Source of the DNA: Argopecten irradians
Taxonomy: Eukaryota > Mollusca > Bivalvia > Pectinida > Pectinidae
Reading direction: 5' to 3'
NCBI RefSeq assembly: GCF_041381155.1
Contig: NC_091146.1
Location: 2,621,224-2,685,223, forward strand
DNA: 64,000 nucleotides
Position 1 is the stretch's first letter. Every line of letters begins with the position of its first letter. Below the pieces are notes generated by a model. It was not told the DNA's origin. It did no database searches and was given only the letters and a program-made list of their open reading frames with translations. A program made the translations under genes and the position numbers. Of this stretch, positions 45,912 through 57,392 are shown piece after piece.

Positions 45912-46748
45912 CTAGGTAAGAAGAGTGGATGGCGATAAGATGAATGGTTGCTCCGGATCAGATGACACAGGTACCAAAGGACGAGCATTTATGATGGCAG
46001 TAACTTCAACGAGGAAGATACAGAGGACTTCATGGGTGAGGTCCTTTCCTTTATTTCCCAACAACATGACATCGAGAATCCTGCGTGACACACCAATCAT
46101 TCTTTCCCATGTTCCGCCAAAATGGGAGGCGTGAGGAGGGTTAAATATCCATGTAGCGCCGTGAGTTGACAAGAAGTCCTTCATGTCCTTACTTTCGATT
46201 ACAGTGACTCCAAGATCGGAGGTAGCACCAACAAAGTTTGTTCCTCTGTCTGACCGGAATTGTTTTACTTTCCCGCGTATAGCATACAGTCTTCTAACTG
46301 CATTTACAAAACAGGAAGAGCTCATCTCTTCTAGTACCTCTATATGAACTGCTCTCGTAAACATACAGGTAAATAGAGCTGCCCAGCGCTTGTTGGAAAG
46401 AACACCACCCCTAGTACGTCGAGTTGTTATCCCCCATGTCAATAAGACATCGACTCCCACAAAGGAAACTGGCGGTGTGGGCGTGACCCTGTCAATAGGC
46501 AAATCAGCCATCTTCTGAGTACAGGGGCGACTTCTGAGTCTTCTGCATATAACGCAACGATGTACGAGGAGGGATATCAACCTTTTACCACCAGTCACCC
46601 AAAATCCAGCTGCCCTGACTGCTCCTTCAGTGAAGTGTCTCCCTTGGTGAGACACAGATTCATGGTAATGTCTCGTAATGAGAGTAGCTATATGATGTGA
46701 CCCTGGGATCAGAATCGGATGTTTGATGTTTTCTTGCAGGCTGGACAT
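45912..46748 (-). pseudogene. BEL integrase
   Basis: Contains the zinc-binding region (HYHESVSHQGR with RCVICRRLRSRPC), then the DDE core: FVGVDVLLTWG (first Asp), FRSDRGTNFVGA (second Asp) and HFGGTWERMIGV (Glu). All three catalytic residues are kept. The frame opens near the end of the RNase H frame and closes by a shift at about 45912. In an active copy it would insert the element's DNA. Confidence 0.85.
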
Positions 46749-46804
46749 ATTTAGTCTACCGCCAACGCGCAGTAGTCCATCCTCGTCTATAATAGGGCAC
46801 AGTT

Positions 46805-48358
46805 TTAGTAGAGAACTGTTTTAGGTAGAGGTTTTCCTTGTCCAAGAACGTCAACCTCACGACTATCTGCTTGTTTCTGGACCTCTTTGATTATAAATAC
46901 CTCAGCAGCATGCAGCAGTCCTTGGGGCTTTTGGTATTCATCAGGTTTAACCTTTCTTTGTAGATTTTTGAAACGTTCCGCGGTAAGTATGACCCGAGAT
47001 ACAGCTCGAATAAGTTTCATCCAGTCAGAATGTTTGTGTATTAGATCTGTAACAGAGGTAGGCGAGATTTGAGTCTTCATAGCAACAACCTCTGGGCGAA
47101 CATTTTCATCCTGCGAAGGTTCCACCAGCCAACACGACTCTTCCTTTAACGTAGAGCGTAGAAAAAGTTGAGGTGGTCCAGAGATCCACATACTATCTTT
47201 CAGCTGTGATGCAGGTACAAACCGTGTGCCCTCATCAGCAGGGTTACTCTCCGATGCGACATAAAACCACTGTTCTGGTTTCGAGAATCTGAGTATCCTA
47301 CTTACTCGGTTGGCAACGTAGACATAAAACCGTCTTGTACGGTTATTCAAATATCCTAAGACGACTTTACTATCGGAGTAAAATGTCATTTGTTCTGGAG
47401 GTAGCGACAACTGTTCAGAAAGAATCTCGCCTACTTCGACAGCCAGCAGAGCACCACACAGCTCTAGGCGCGGTATGGAGTTGCCATGTTTGGGGGCCAC
47501 CTTGGACTTCCCCAGGAGGAATGTGGTGTAAGTCTCTCCGTTGTTATTTAGGGTAAGATACGCCACTGCTGCTATAGCGCGTTCCGAAGCGTCAGCAAAT
47601 ATATGCACCTCGTTGGTCAAGTCACCTTTTGAGATGGGAGTTCTTCGCGGAATTGAGAAGCTATGAAGATGTAATAGAGATTTCTCCCAGGTTTCCCACT
47701 TGACGCGTTGTGTTTCAGATAGGGGCTCGTCCCAGTCAACCGTTCCCGCGACCATATCGCGAAGCAGGACCCTTCCTTTGATGATCACCGGAGCCAAAAA
47801 ACCTAAAGGATCGTAGAGGGAATTGATGGTGGAGAGCACCCCACGACGAGTGTATGGCTTCGGAGTGTCGTACACCTTGAAGAAAAACGCATCGGTATGA
47901 AGTCTCCAACACAGGCCTAAACTACGCTGAGACGGTATGTCGTCATCGCCAAGATTAAGATCTTTTAAATCCTGCGCAAGGTCTTCGGATGGGAAGTTGT
48001 CGAGAACCTCCTGGGAGTTGGAGCAGATCTTGTGTAACCGAATATGACCTGTGGCCAAAGCTGCTTGAGTACGTGTGAGAAGGCTAACCGCTTTTGCCGG
48101 AGTCGACACAGAAATCAAGCCATCGTCTACGTAGAAGTTGTTTTGTACAAAGTCATAAAAATCACTTCCATAATCGGTCTCGGCATCCTTAGCCGTTTTC
48201 CTGAGTCCATAGCTAGCCACAGCGGGGGACGGACCGTTACCAAACACGTGTTTGGTCATCCTGTATTCTATCAAGGGTTGCGAGGGGTCATTATCTTTGT
48301 ACCAGTAGAAACGGAGAAAATCCCTATGATCTGGTCTTACTGAGAAGCAGTAAAACAT
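46805..48358 (-). pseudogene. BEL reverse transcriptase (second half) and RNase H
   Basis: A 517-codon frame. FYVDDG at about 48122-48136 is the RT catalytic motif. It is followed by the BEL thumb/connection segment (YTRRGVLSTINSLYDPLGFL and GRVLLRDM), and RNase H with HIFADASERAIAAVAYL, SIPRLELCGALLA, TFYSDSKVVLGYL and ASESNPADEGTR. These are the family's expected acidic residues. The frame is intact over both domains but cut off from the RT fingers by damaged sequence at 48359-48568 and from integrase by a stop at 46805. Confidence 0.88.
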
Positions 48359-48568
48359 TTGCTGTACATCAGCAGTTACTGCTATCTCCTACTTCCTGAA
48401 GCGAAGTAACACGCCAAGCAAGTTATTCGTAAGATCAGGGCCTTTCAAAAGGACTTGGTTAAGGGATATACCCGAATATTCGCTGATGAATCAAAAACTC
48501 CCCTGATTTTGCCGGGTTTCTTTGGGTGGTACACGCCAAATAAAGGAAGATACCATCTTTCTTTGTTC
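48359..48568 (-). pseudogene. BEL reverse transcriptase, damaged fingers/palm segment
   Basis: Read in two minus-strand frames this links the flanking frames without missing sequence: WYLPLFGVYHPKKPGKIR is visible near 48510-48565, then a shift near 48495 and stops near 48400-48450. At least one frameshift and several nonsense changes. Confidence 0.65.
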
Positions 48569-49490
48569 TCATCTTTGTTCTATTTCTGCGTGACCCTGGT
48601 CGATGATACCCTTCATGAAATTTACCATATGTTCCTGCTTGGTATGATTTTTCTGCAGGTTAGCATCCAGCATACGTGCCCGTTTAAGAGCGAGGGGTTG
48701 GTTTTTTTGAAGACGCGGACTATTTTCGCGAAAGGGTAATGGTGCTGACCAAGACCCATCTGTGGTTCTGACAAATTCTCTGTCCATCAGCTCCATGAAT
48801 GAGCGATCTTCGAGTGACAATCCTGGTTTGTCGTCATGCTTCGTGCAAAGGAATATGTTGTTGCGCAGGTCAGGTGAATCTTTAACCTGAAACTTATTAG
48901 CACACTCTTCAAATAGACTCACTCTTCCGTCCGGAAGAACTTTCGTTTTCATTACGCTTACAACATCTGGCTTGTGTGTTTTCCCAAGGCAGGTCTCGCC
49001 TACTACGACCCATCCTAACTTCAATCTCTGAGCAAAAGGATCACAACTGGACCCTGTCCGCTGTTCAGTCATATGATAGACTTCTGGTAAGTCTCTTCCT
49101 ATGAGGAGTTGGATATCTATTTCTGGTTCCACGAGGGGCAAGTTAATGTCCGACATGTGGGGATACCAGGTAGCCACTTGTGGTGGAGGAATTTCTTCCC
49201 TGTTACTAGGAATCTGATTACACTCGATAATAGTAGGTAGGTTCATGGTGTATGTCCCATCCATAGATGTCACGGCCAAACCATTGAGTCGACGGCCATG
49301 TGTAGTTTGCTTTCCTGAGCATGCTACTACTGTGAAAGGTACGGAGCCGCTTGCGGGAATACCCCAATAGTCAAAGATTTCAGAGCGTCCGAGGCTTTTA
49401 TTGCTTTGATCGTCCAGGATCACGTATATAGTACGAAACTTATCTGGTTCTTCCGCAGGATGTAGCTTGACAAGAAGTGTTTTGACGCAG
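48569..49490 (-). pseudogene. BEL aspartic protease and start of RT
   Basis: The frame carries VILDDQSNKS near 49420, where BEL/Pao proteases place the catalytic Asp, then LLIGRDLPEVYHM and PFAQRLKLGWVVVGETCLG, the conserved segment between protease and RT, and the RT start ELMDREFVRTTDGSWSAPLP. The frame is open upstream of the first Met at 49423, so translation would come from the polyprotein. It stops at 48569. Confidence 0.8.
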
Positions 49491-49495
49491 GAGCG

Positions 49496-50257
49496 TCAAC
49501 TGAATCCCTTTCCACATATTCTTGTACACTGACTTGACACAGACGTTGACTGATCATGTCTCTCTGTATTTTCTGATTGAGGGAGCTGGACTGGTCTGGG
49601 AGTTCTCTCCTCGACGTGACTTGACTTAACCCTTTGCTGTTTATCAGAGTTCTTATGGTAGTTGTCAGAAGTTGGATGGAGAGCTGTGGGATGTTTGTTA
49701 CTACGACATATATCGCAACATATCACTTCATGACAGTTTTTGTAGAGATGCGAGTTCGACTTACAACACTTGAAGCAGATGTGATGCTCCGCGAGCAACT
49801 TCTTGCGTTCCGACAAAGACTTTTCTCTGAATTTTCTGCATTGGTTAAGTGTGTGATTTGAGTCATGGATAATACATCTACCTTCTTTGAAGACCACGTC
49901 TTTGTGCTGAGTATCACCCTTTACATCGGTTTTCTTCATCCGAATATCTGTGCGACGCTGATTATCAAAACGACGTGTGCTGGCAGCAGATGAGCTATCA
50001 TGACTGAATATCATTAGGCCTGGGTCATTTAGCACCGATGTCATCTCCTTCATAAAGGTTGCGAAAAATCCAAATGGAGGATAGACATTGCCATGTGATT
50101 TTGTATACGATGCTGCTCTATCTGTCCATTTAAATTGCAATCTGGGTGGTAGCTTCGACACCACCTGGTTGATGCCAAGGGACGAGTCGTAGTATGACAG
50201 GATTCCTGTAAAATTGCTGTTTTGCTTCACAGTGTAAATTTCTGTTATGATGTCCAA
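49496..50257 (-). pseudogene. BEL Gag C-terminal part with two zinc knuckles
   Basis: A 253-codon frame. Its first part continues the Gag fold (LPPRLQFKWTDRAASY, FPPFGFFA-type PPFGFFATFMKEM). The second half has HICFKCCKSNSHLYKNC, a CCHC knuckle, and CDICRSNKHPTALH, a second zinc motif, as usual in BEL/Pao. A serine/glutamine-rich tail follows. A stop separates it from the protease frame. Confidence 0.8.
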
Positions 50258-50261
50258 TAGA

Positions 50262-50921
50262 TCATAATTTTTCAGGGTCCTTGGCAGTGACTCTAGGAAA
50301 CTTGTCCAGCTTTTTCTTTAGCGAGGGTTCAATTACCTCAGGGCAGCCATATTGATCATCTAATCTTCTCCATAGTTCTTCACGACCATGGTTCGGGTTA
50401 CCAGCTATTGATGCCCGTATGCTTTTTGCATGACGTGAAGATTTAGGCCCCAACCATTTGACCAGTAAGTCAGGCTCTTCTGATGGATTTGCATCCACCT
50501 CTTTCATAATGGCTTGGAAGCTAGCCTTCCAACATATGTAATTCTCTGGAAGGTCATCAAATTGTGAAAGTCTAGACATTGTCATTTCTTTCTTCATCAG
50601 ACACTTTGTAAAATCTAGGCAATGAGTTTGAGCATTGACAGCCGCTGTAGGGTGAAATGAAGGGGCTGCAGGATTCCAAAAGGTTTGTTCTCGCTGATAA
50701 TTTACTTGAGGTGGGATTTCAGTCTTATCATTCGGACTAGCACTAAACTGGTTTCCATTTAGAGAGTTCTGTACTTCGACGTATTGCCGAGTCCTTTCAT
50801 TTACTACTTCCTGGTCCACACTTGACTTTTCGCTTTCAGAAAGGCTGTCCTCTTCTAAAACCTTTAGTTCTGTAGCGGCTAAAGCTGCTTCTTTCTTAAC
50901 TGTGAGAACATCTAAGTCCAC
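50262..50921 (-). pseudogene. BEL Gag central part (DUF1759-like)
   Basis: A 219-codon frame. LPQF-type FDDLPENYICWKASFQAIM, EEPDLLVKWLGPKSSRHAKS and WRRLDDQYGCPEVIEPSL are hallmarks of the DUF1759 Gag domain. The stop at 50262 and the new frame at 50257 reflect a small indel; the N-terminal side is cut by stops between 50921 and 51037. Confidence 0.8.
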
Positions 50922-51036
50922 TTGTAATTCTAACTTTTTCCTGGTATCAGCTGCTTGAGGTTTTTTATTCCTCTTCCTCTAGCCTGGCTTTCTCTTTCCT
51001 TAGCTCAGCCTCCTTTAACTCAAATTCTAACTGAGC

Positions 51037-51642
51037 CTAAGTAGCCGCCACTTTAAGACGCTGTTTGAGGACTGATGAAGATGACGAAGCATAGTCACTG
51101 CTTTCCTTAGAACTTCTATTACTGCGAGACAATTGTTCCTTTCGTTCTGATCGTGCCCTTGATCTATTGCTTATTGCTTTGTGTTTTGTTCCAATGTTAG
51201 TGATTCCCACATTCACGCTGAATTGAGAAAGAGCCTGCTGTACTCTTGATTCTAGGTGTGAACGATGTGATAGGCGATTAGACTTTTCCTCTAGGCTGCT
51301 CTGTGACCTTTCTTTGGTGAGGAACTGTAAGAACTTTTCTGATAATTCTGTGTAATTTTGTAATAATTCACGAATGCGTGCCTTTACCTCATGTACACGA
51401 GATAACTCTGAGGCTGGAATGTCGACCGTAATAAGATCATCGATATCTGTGGTGAGTCTTAAAAACTTTGAGGAGAATGTTGTCACAGTTTCCTTAAACT
51501 GTTCCTCTGTTTTTTGAGATAGTTTCCTAAGCCGCTTCTCATCTCCTTCAAAATCTTGATTAGTTGATGAACCATCTAATGGTTGATCCTCATTAGTGAT
51601 CTGTTTGGTTTCAGGACAGCTTGAATCCTTTTTTGCCTCCAT
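51037..51642 (-). pseudogene. BEL Gag N-terminal coiled-coil region
   Basis: ATG at 51642-51640 is chosen because it is the first Met outside the LTR; an in-frame Met at 51687 lies in the LTR. The product is highly charged with long helices (RLRKLSQKTEEQFKETVTT, ELSRVHEVKARIRELLQNY) and a serine-rich end (SNRSSKESSDYASSSSS). A TAG at 51037 falls inside a continuing helix (QLEFELKEAELRKEKARLE is readable beyond it), so this is a premature stop. Confidence 0.7.
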
Positions 51643-51669
51643 GATTGGTGGTGATTGACTGTCTTTCAC

Positions 51670-52097
51670 TGTACTGACAATAAACAAGCCTGGCTCGAAT
51701 GTATGAACTTGTCAGATTTATTGATGAAATAGTGAAAGCTGAAAGTAAACAAAGTTTACATAAGTATGCTGATGATGGTTTGATTATTATTTACATTAAA
51801 TGTAAACGGCAATGCGGCATAATAGACAACATTAACAGTACCAAAAATTATGGTTACACTTATTTCTTGTCTCATCCATACACAGTTATACACTTTACAC
51901 TTGCAAATATTTTTAATATAATTATGGCTAGAGCATCCTTAATAAACTGGCTTGTTGCTTTACTTTACAGTACTGACATAATAAGCTTGAGTAACTTATA
52001 GTAAATGGACATGAAATATATCAACAATATCTAATGACTAGATCAGTAACATGTTGACGAGACAAATGAGTATTGAAAAAGTGCAGTTATAGAAACA
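51670..52097 (-). repeat. BEL 5' LTR (428 bp)
   Basis: Starts TGTACTGACAATAAACAAGC and ends TTATAGAAACA on the + strand; matches the split left copy with scattered differences. The end is fixed by loss of similarity after AAACA. Confidence 0.85.
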
Positions 52098-52330
52098 TAC
52101 GAGGGATGTTCCGAAATTAATGTTACTTGCGCAATATCTCGTGGAAATCGTGCTAAATGGGCTTAAAACTACCTCGTGGCGATAGCGTGATATCTGAAGC
52201 GTGATATCTGAAGCGTGATATAGGTAAATATCTCGCTCACAATTACACTGACCTTGGTGCTGTGTACATTGTTTTGTAGCGCACTCTGGATATAGTAGAA
52301 TCAAATAATTATAGATGGAAAGATATTAAG
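52098..52330. other. Possible mariner-type end next to the BEL LTR
   Basis: TACGAGGGATGTTCCGAAAT abuts the LTR. TA followed by CGAGGGNTGTTC resembles the terminal repeats of mariner transposons. No matching right end or transposase is seen. A 15-bp unit GTGATATCTGAAGC is tandemly repeated near 52190-52225. Confidence 0.3.
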
Positions 52331-52354
52331 GTGTTTTATAAAAATTGTGAATTA

Positions 52355-52766
52355 TATGACCTTGGGGTCTCACGTTACCCCCTGAGGAGGGGTCAAGTTT
52401 ACTTTAGTTTATATAGGAAAAACATATTTGTGAACATTATTTGCCCAATTTTCGTAGGAAATTAGTCAAACTTGATTAGAATTATTAGCCATTTTAACAT
52501 CCATATCCGTCCTCAATGACCCCCTGGGGGACCAGAGGGGCAGGACCAAACAAGGTCAAAATGATTAAAATTTCAAAAAATACCTCTAAGTTCACAGGTT
52601 TGATGGAAGCAAATACTCTTCATAGTTTAAAAAGTCAGATTTATAAATCACTGACCAACGTCAAGGCCCAGCATATAGTGTTTATATGTCTTTAATTTGT
52701 TTCATTATTTGTTTCATTATATATTCTAACTCAGGTGACCGTTATGGCCCATGGGCCTCTTGTTTC
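52355..52766. repeat. Interspersed element with GGCCCATGGGCC tail
   Basis: Contains CCCCTGAGGAGGGGTCAAGT, CCCCCTGGGGGACC and ends in GGTGACCGTTATGGCCCATG and CTCTTGTTTC, with the palindrome at 52746-52757. Same tail type as 17862-17875 but different body. Noncoding. Confidence 0.6.
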
Positions 52767-52947
52767 GATTTAAAGTACCTGCATTTAGAAATGATAATTG
52801 TGAATGTCGTCATACCATTATGCAACCCTGCTCGATCTGAACATATTCATGTATACCGGATTCACACAATCGGCACATTGTTGTGTATCTCAAAATAATA
52901 ATGAATTAATTGTCTTGCTAAAACATATAAACAAATGAATCTTTTAA

Positions 52948-53851
52948 AGGTAGGTTTCGCCCAACCAAATAAATATTTTTTGTAAAATCCAATAAACGGA
53001 AGAAAAGATGAAAAAACATTTTTAAAATACCTCAATTTAATTTCTTTATACGTTTTGAGATTGAACAAATGTGTCTTGAATACAAAATTGAAGGAAATCC
53101 TTGATTTATTACGGTGTCCGTCAGACAAAATAGTATGCAAATGAAGCTGCGATGGATTGTGTTGTCGAAGTTTCGCGCATGCGCATTGTTACGCACTAAA
53201 AGTAAACAAAATGGCTGAACGAAAGTGTGTGAGATAAAAAAAATATCTGAAGCGGCAACAAAGTGGAAGGAATTATAATGGAATCGGTAGCACCCTAGGA
53301 TATCTATAGGGATTTAAATTCAGAGATGGCATGTAGCAATAGAAGAAACAGAAGCCACATCCCAAGCGGAACTTGCTCGGATCTGTTGGGACTCGTGTAA
53401 CGGCGTTGCACGTGGTGAGTTTTTCAACAAATATGCCAGGGCACATACAGCCGCAGACTAACTACATGTATGTTTGGTGTACGAAGCTAGCGAGCGTATG
53501 TAAGTAACATTGAAGTGTTTTAGACTATACGATATGTATAAACAGTTCCTCGCACTTCAATTTGTTGTTGTATCTTTAACTAAACATGCCGTGGCAAACT
53601 GTCACTGCGATCTGACTTTTTGTTGCACGCTTCCGTTTGTTGCTGCGGTCTCGTTTGGGGAAAAAATACGTCATGTTCTATGTAAAGCTTGACTTCGCTC
53701 TATTTTTAGAGGAGTATTTTCCTGGTCAAGCTAGGCAACTGACCACCCATATTGTTCGCTGTATGCATTGAAAATGATCTGAAGATAATATCGATGTTTT
53801 GGATAAATTTCCATTTCGTAGTCTTTATATTTCATTGGGCGAAACCTACCT
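52948..53851. mobile_element. 904-bp TTAA-flanked DNA element (non-autonomous)
   Basis: Perfect 17-bp inverted ends, AGGTAGGTTTCGCCCAA at 52948-52964 and its reverse complement at 53835-53851, flanked by TTAA at 52944-52947 and 53852-53855. No transposase. The interior holds a promoter-like block: NRF1 palindrome GCGCATGCGC at 53175-53184, then a YY1-like AAAATGGCTGA at 53208, and a donor-like GTG|GTGAGT at about 53414. This may be a captured promoter and first exon. Confidence 0.8.
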
Positions 53852-53940
53852 TTAAGAGACATTTTTTGAAACACTATAATCTCTTGATGGACATTTTAGT
53901 CTAGTTTGTGTATATCTAGTTATCATCATTATTACAAGGT

Positions 53941-53957
53941 GGGGGGGGGGGGGGGGG
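53941..53957. repeat. G17 homopolymer
   Basis: Seventeen consecutive G, then AGGGGTGG. May form a quadruplex; also a likely sequencing or assembly weak spot. Confidence 0.95.
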
Positions 53958-54882
53958 AGGGGTGGATGTCGCCCCCCGCCTCATACGCCCCTGAGTGTTA
54001 ATGACTGTATCTGTACAGATTGAAGAACTAAAATACCGCGTTACAACAAGAAATTTGAAGACAACAACTATCGGACATCAGTTTCATTATAGAGATACGT
54101 AATTAAAAAAACAACACTTTATATTTGACCCACATTTTCTCTATCTACTGACCGCAAGGAAGGATTTTTTAGTGAGATGTGCGAAATTTTGGCCTAACTT
54201 GTTCTCTTAATACCTTCGAATCAGCCAAAATGTGATCAATATATTTATGCTTATGATTATTACTACAGAAGCAATAAAAATCGATTATAGACATTAAGAA
54301 AAAAATAGTATTTTAAGACAATTATATGAAAAAAAGAAAGATGAAAAACACGATAACCATTAATTGATCGTTTTACTTTCTATTGTTTTATTTACATGTA
54401 CATGTACTTTCATACCACAATACTTTGAACTTTTCAACGTACATTGTAAACAGTTGAAATATTAATAACCAACAAAGCCGTAATATGTTTCTTGAATTTT
54501 AATAGAAACAGAACCTTTGTGTATAATTTTTTAACTGGGACCTTTTAAAGTAAGTATTTCTGTTTGACTGTACACCGCCAAAAATAGAGCGACTGTATCA
54601 TAATAAAAAAGGAGACACCTTTTCAAAGATACGAAAAGTATTACGAAACAGAATATATATTCGCTACCTATTTCATTAGTCATTAAAAAAGTCATTAGAA
54701 AATTGTCATTTTGTAGCTGTAGATCTAACCATAGATCTAATCATACCTACCAAACGTCCTCCCGCCAAACAACACTGGAGATAATTTCTGGCTAGCAGAT
54801 GGTGATCTGGATCGTCTTTTCGCTTGACTGTAAGGTAAAATCCAAATGCATTCCGAGTAGTCTTAATGGAAAACGTCTTAAT

Positions 54883-55131
54883 AACTTGGCCACATGATGC
54901 TATAACCTGGTGACACGATGCTATAATATGGTGACACGATGCTATGATATGGTGACACGATCCTATAATATGGTGACACGATGCTATAACATGGTGACAC
55001 GATGCAATAACATGATGTCACGATGCTATAACATGGTGACACGATGCTATGATATGGTGACACGATGCTATAACATGGTGACACGATGCTATGACATGTT
55101 GACACGATGCTATAACATGGTGACGTGATGC
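54883..55131. repeat. 21-bp minisatellite (about 11 copies)
   Basis: Units like GCTATAACATGGTGACACGA, with A/G changes at two sites and a few point changes. The period is divisible by 3, so both strands are open; not coding. Confidence 0.95.
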
Positions 55132-55171
55132 AATTAAACATCTAGTCTTAAGGCAGCTATGGCGTTCCATA

Positions 55172-55975
55172 GAATTGTTCCAGGCTTAGACAACAGACTA
55201 AATCCCCACTACACTGAATTGTTCCAGGCTAAGGCAACAGAGTACGTCCCCACTACACTGAATTGTTCCAGGCTAAGGCAACAGACTACGTCCCCACTAC
55301 ACTGAATTGTTCCAGGCTAAGGCAACAGACTACGTCCCCACTACACTGAATTGTTCCAGACTAAGGCAACAGACTACGTCCCCATTACAATAAATTGTTC
55401 CAGGCTAAGGCAACAAACTACGTCCCATTACACTGAATTGTTCCAGACTAAGGCAACAGACTACGTCCCAACTACAATAAATTGTTCCAGACTAAGACAA
55501 CAGACTACGTCCCCATTACACTGAATTGTTCCAGACTAAGGCAACAGACTACGTCCCCACTACAATAAATTGTTCCAGACTAAGGCAACAAACTACGTCC
55601 CTACTACACTGAATTGTTCCAGGCTAAGGCAACAGACTACGTCCCCATTACACTGAATTGTTCCAGACTAAGGCAACAGACTACGTCCCCACTACAATAA
55701 ATTGTTCCAGACTAAGGCAACAGACTACGTCCCCACTACAATAAATTGTTCCAGACTAAGGCAACAGACTACGTCCCCATTACACTGAATTGTTCCAGGC
55801 TAAGGCAACAGACTACGTCCCCACTACAATAATTTTTTCCAGGCTAAGGCAACAAACTACGTCCCCACTACACTGAATTGTTCCAGGCTAAGGCAACAGA
55901 CTGCGTCCCCACTACAATAAATTGTTCCAGGCTAAGGCAACAAACTACGTCCCCACTACACGGAAGTGCTCCAGG
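55172..55975. repeat. 44-bp minisatellite (about 18 copies)
   Basis: Units contain GAATTGTTCCAGGCTAAGGC and AACAGACTACGTCCCC. Variants (AATAAATTG for ACTGAATTG, CAGACTAAGG for CAGGCTAAGG, CAAACTACG for CAGACTACG) recur in mixed combinations. It starts 41 bp after the 21-bp array. Confidence 0.95.
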
Positions 55976-56845
55976 CTATGGATAATGTAATTAGCTGTCA
56001 ACAACCTATATATATATATATATGTACTATGATGATCGAATCTTAACATATATAACGTATTGCAAGATGTATCAATAATGTGTCAAGTCCAATCAACCAT
56101 TTAACCAAATTTAATTACCCAAATCTCGTTTTCGCGATAATAAACCTTTTTGGGTCATTTTTTTTCGATACGTTTAATCAGTTGAATAAAACATCGCAAA
56201 TGATCAATGATGTCATTTTTGTGTGGTCCACGAGCACTTCAAGGTCGTGTCACTAAATATCATATTGGTGGAGACTTTCGATCTCCAGAATCCGTAGCAG
56301 ATAATCAGGTGTCACGATGTGTGGCAAAATGTGTTTGTCAATAATTACTTCTGGAATACATTTTAGTTTCATTTGGTTTGATTATTGTTACCGTCCTGTT
56401 ACCAACCTGGGTCTTTTTGGACGTACCAAGTTTATGTAGTGAAGGCAAGTTGGAGTGTCTGGAAGGAAAATCAACGGCCTACAGTCAGCACCTGGCAACA
56501 GTCCCACTTGGGATTCGATATCGCGACCCAGAGTGGAGGATTTGTGGTAATATGTCTGGACATCTGAACCACTCCGCGGCCGATATCTTAGATTATTTTG
56601 GTTCCAGACAAGACGTGTCTAATTATTGTTAGTAGACAAATATAACTGGTTAGCATCTGTTGATTTTGCTTTGTTTAGGCAAATGTTCCATTACAATAAA
56701 CTATTTTCGGACGCCCACATGCCCATGTATAAAATGTGTTGCTGGTGTAAATGAGTGGATGTTTCAGTTGTGATGATTTGTTCTCCTTGTGATAGTAGGA
56801 CTCCTGTGTCCTGTTTGTACACAGCCAATATTTCCTAACCTGAAT
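55976..56845. other. Spacer between minisatellite and palindromic cluster
   Basis: AT-rich. An 84-codon open frame at 56378-56632 includes VPLGIRYRDPEWRIC but has no recognised domain. No gene supported. Confidence 0.35.
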
Positions 56846-57392
56846 TTCAGGTCAAGAAATCTTGCCCTGAAATTCACCTGAAATTGACCAGAAATTCTGG
56901 TTAATTTCAGGTGAAATTCAGGTCAAGATTTCTTGACCTGAAATTCTGGTCAATTTCTGGTCAATTTCAGGTTAAGATTTCTTGACCTGAATTTCAGGTC
57001 AAATTTCAAGAGAAATTCTGGTCAATTTCAGGTGAAGATTTCTTGACCTGAAATTCAGGTCAAATTTCATGCAAAATTCTGGTGAATTTCAGGTGAATTT
57101 CAGGTCAAGAAATCTTCACCTGAAATTCAGGTGAAGAAATCTTGACATGAAATTCAGGTCAAGAAATCTTAACCTGAATTTCAGGTCAAGATTTCTTGAC
57201 CTGAAATTCTGGTCAATATCAGGTCAATTTCTGGTCAAGAAATCTTGACCTAAAATTCAGGTTAAGAAATCTTCACCTGAATTTCAGGTCAATATTTCTT
57301 GACCTGAATTTCTGGTCAATTTCAGGTCAATTTAAGGTCAAGAAATCTTGACCTGAAATTCTGGTTAAGATTTCCTTGGGTGACTTTCAGGT
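56846..57392. repeat. Cluster of short palindromic repeats (GACCTGAAATTCAGGTC type)
   Basis: About 550 bp built almost wholly from CCTGAAATTCAGG, GGTCAATTTC, GGTCAAGAAATCTTGACC and near variants in both orientations. Blocks of AAGAAATCTT and AAGATTTCTT alternate. There is no fixed period, unlike the minisatellites. The region can pair with itself at many places. Confidence 0.9.

Larger units (their letters stand above)
40893..52097 (-). mobile_element. Degenerate BEL/Pao LTR retrotransposon
   Basis: On the minus strand, a 5' LTR (51670-52097), internal genes and a 3' LTR (40893-41058 plus 44680-44945) are in the expected order: Gag, zinc knuckles, protease, RT, RNase H, integrase and the DUF5641-type C-terminal domain. 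The 3' LTR is interrupted by a 3.6-kb DNA element. Protein order with RNase H directly before an HHCC integrase, a DDQS-type protease and a DUF1759-like Gag identifies BEL/Pao. Several frameshifts and stops show it is inactive. Flanks outside the LTRs (TTATA and TACGA) do not match, so no target duplication is visible. Confidence 0.88.

Noticed and set aside
53941..53957. Assembly gap or vector sequence at the G17 run
   Set aside because: The flanks continue as normal genomic sequence; a homopolymer alone is not evidence of a join, though its length may be inaccurate.
54878..55141. Repetitive protein in the 21-bp minisatellite
   Set aside because: Open on both strands only because 21 is divisible by 3.
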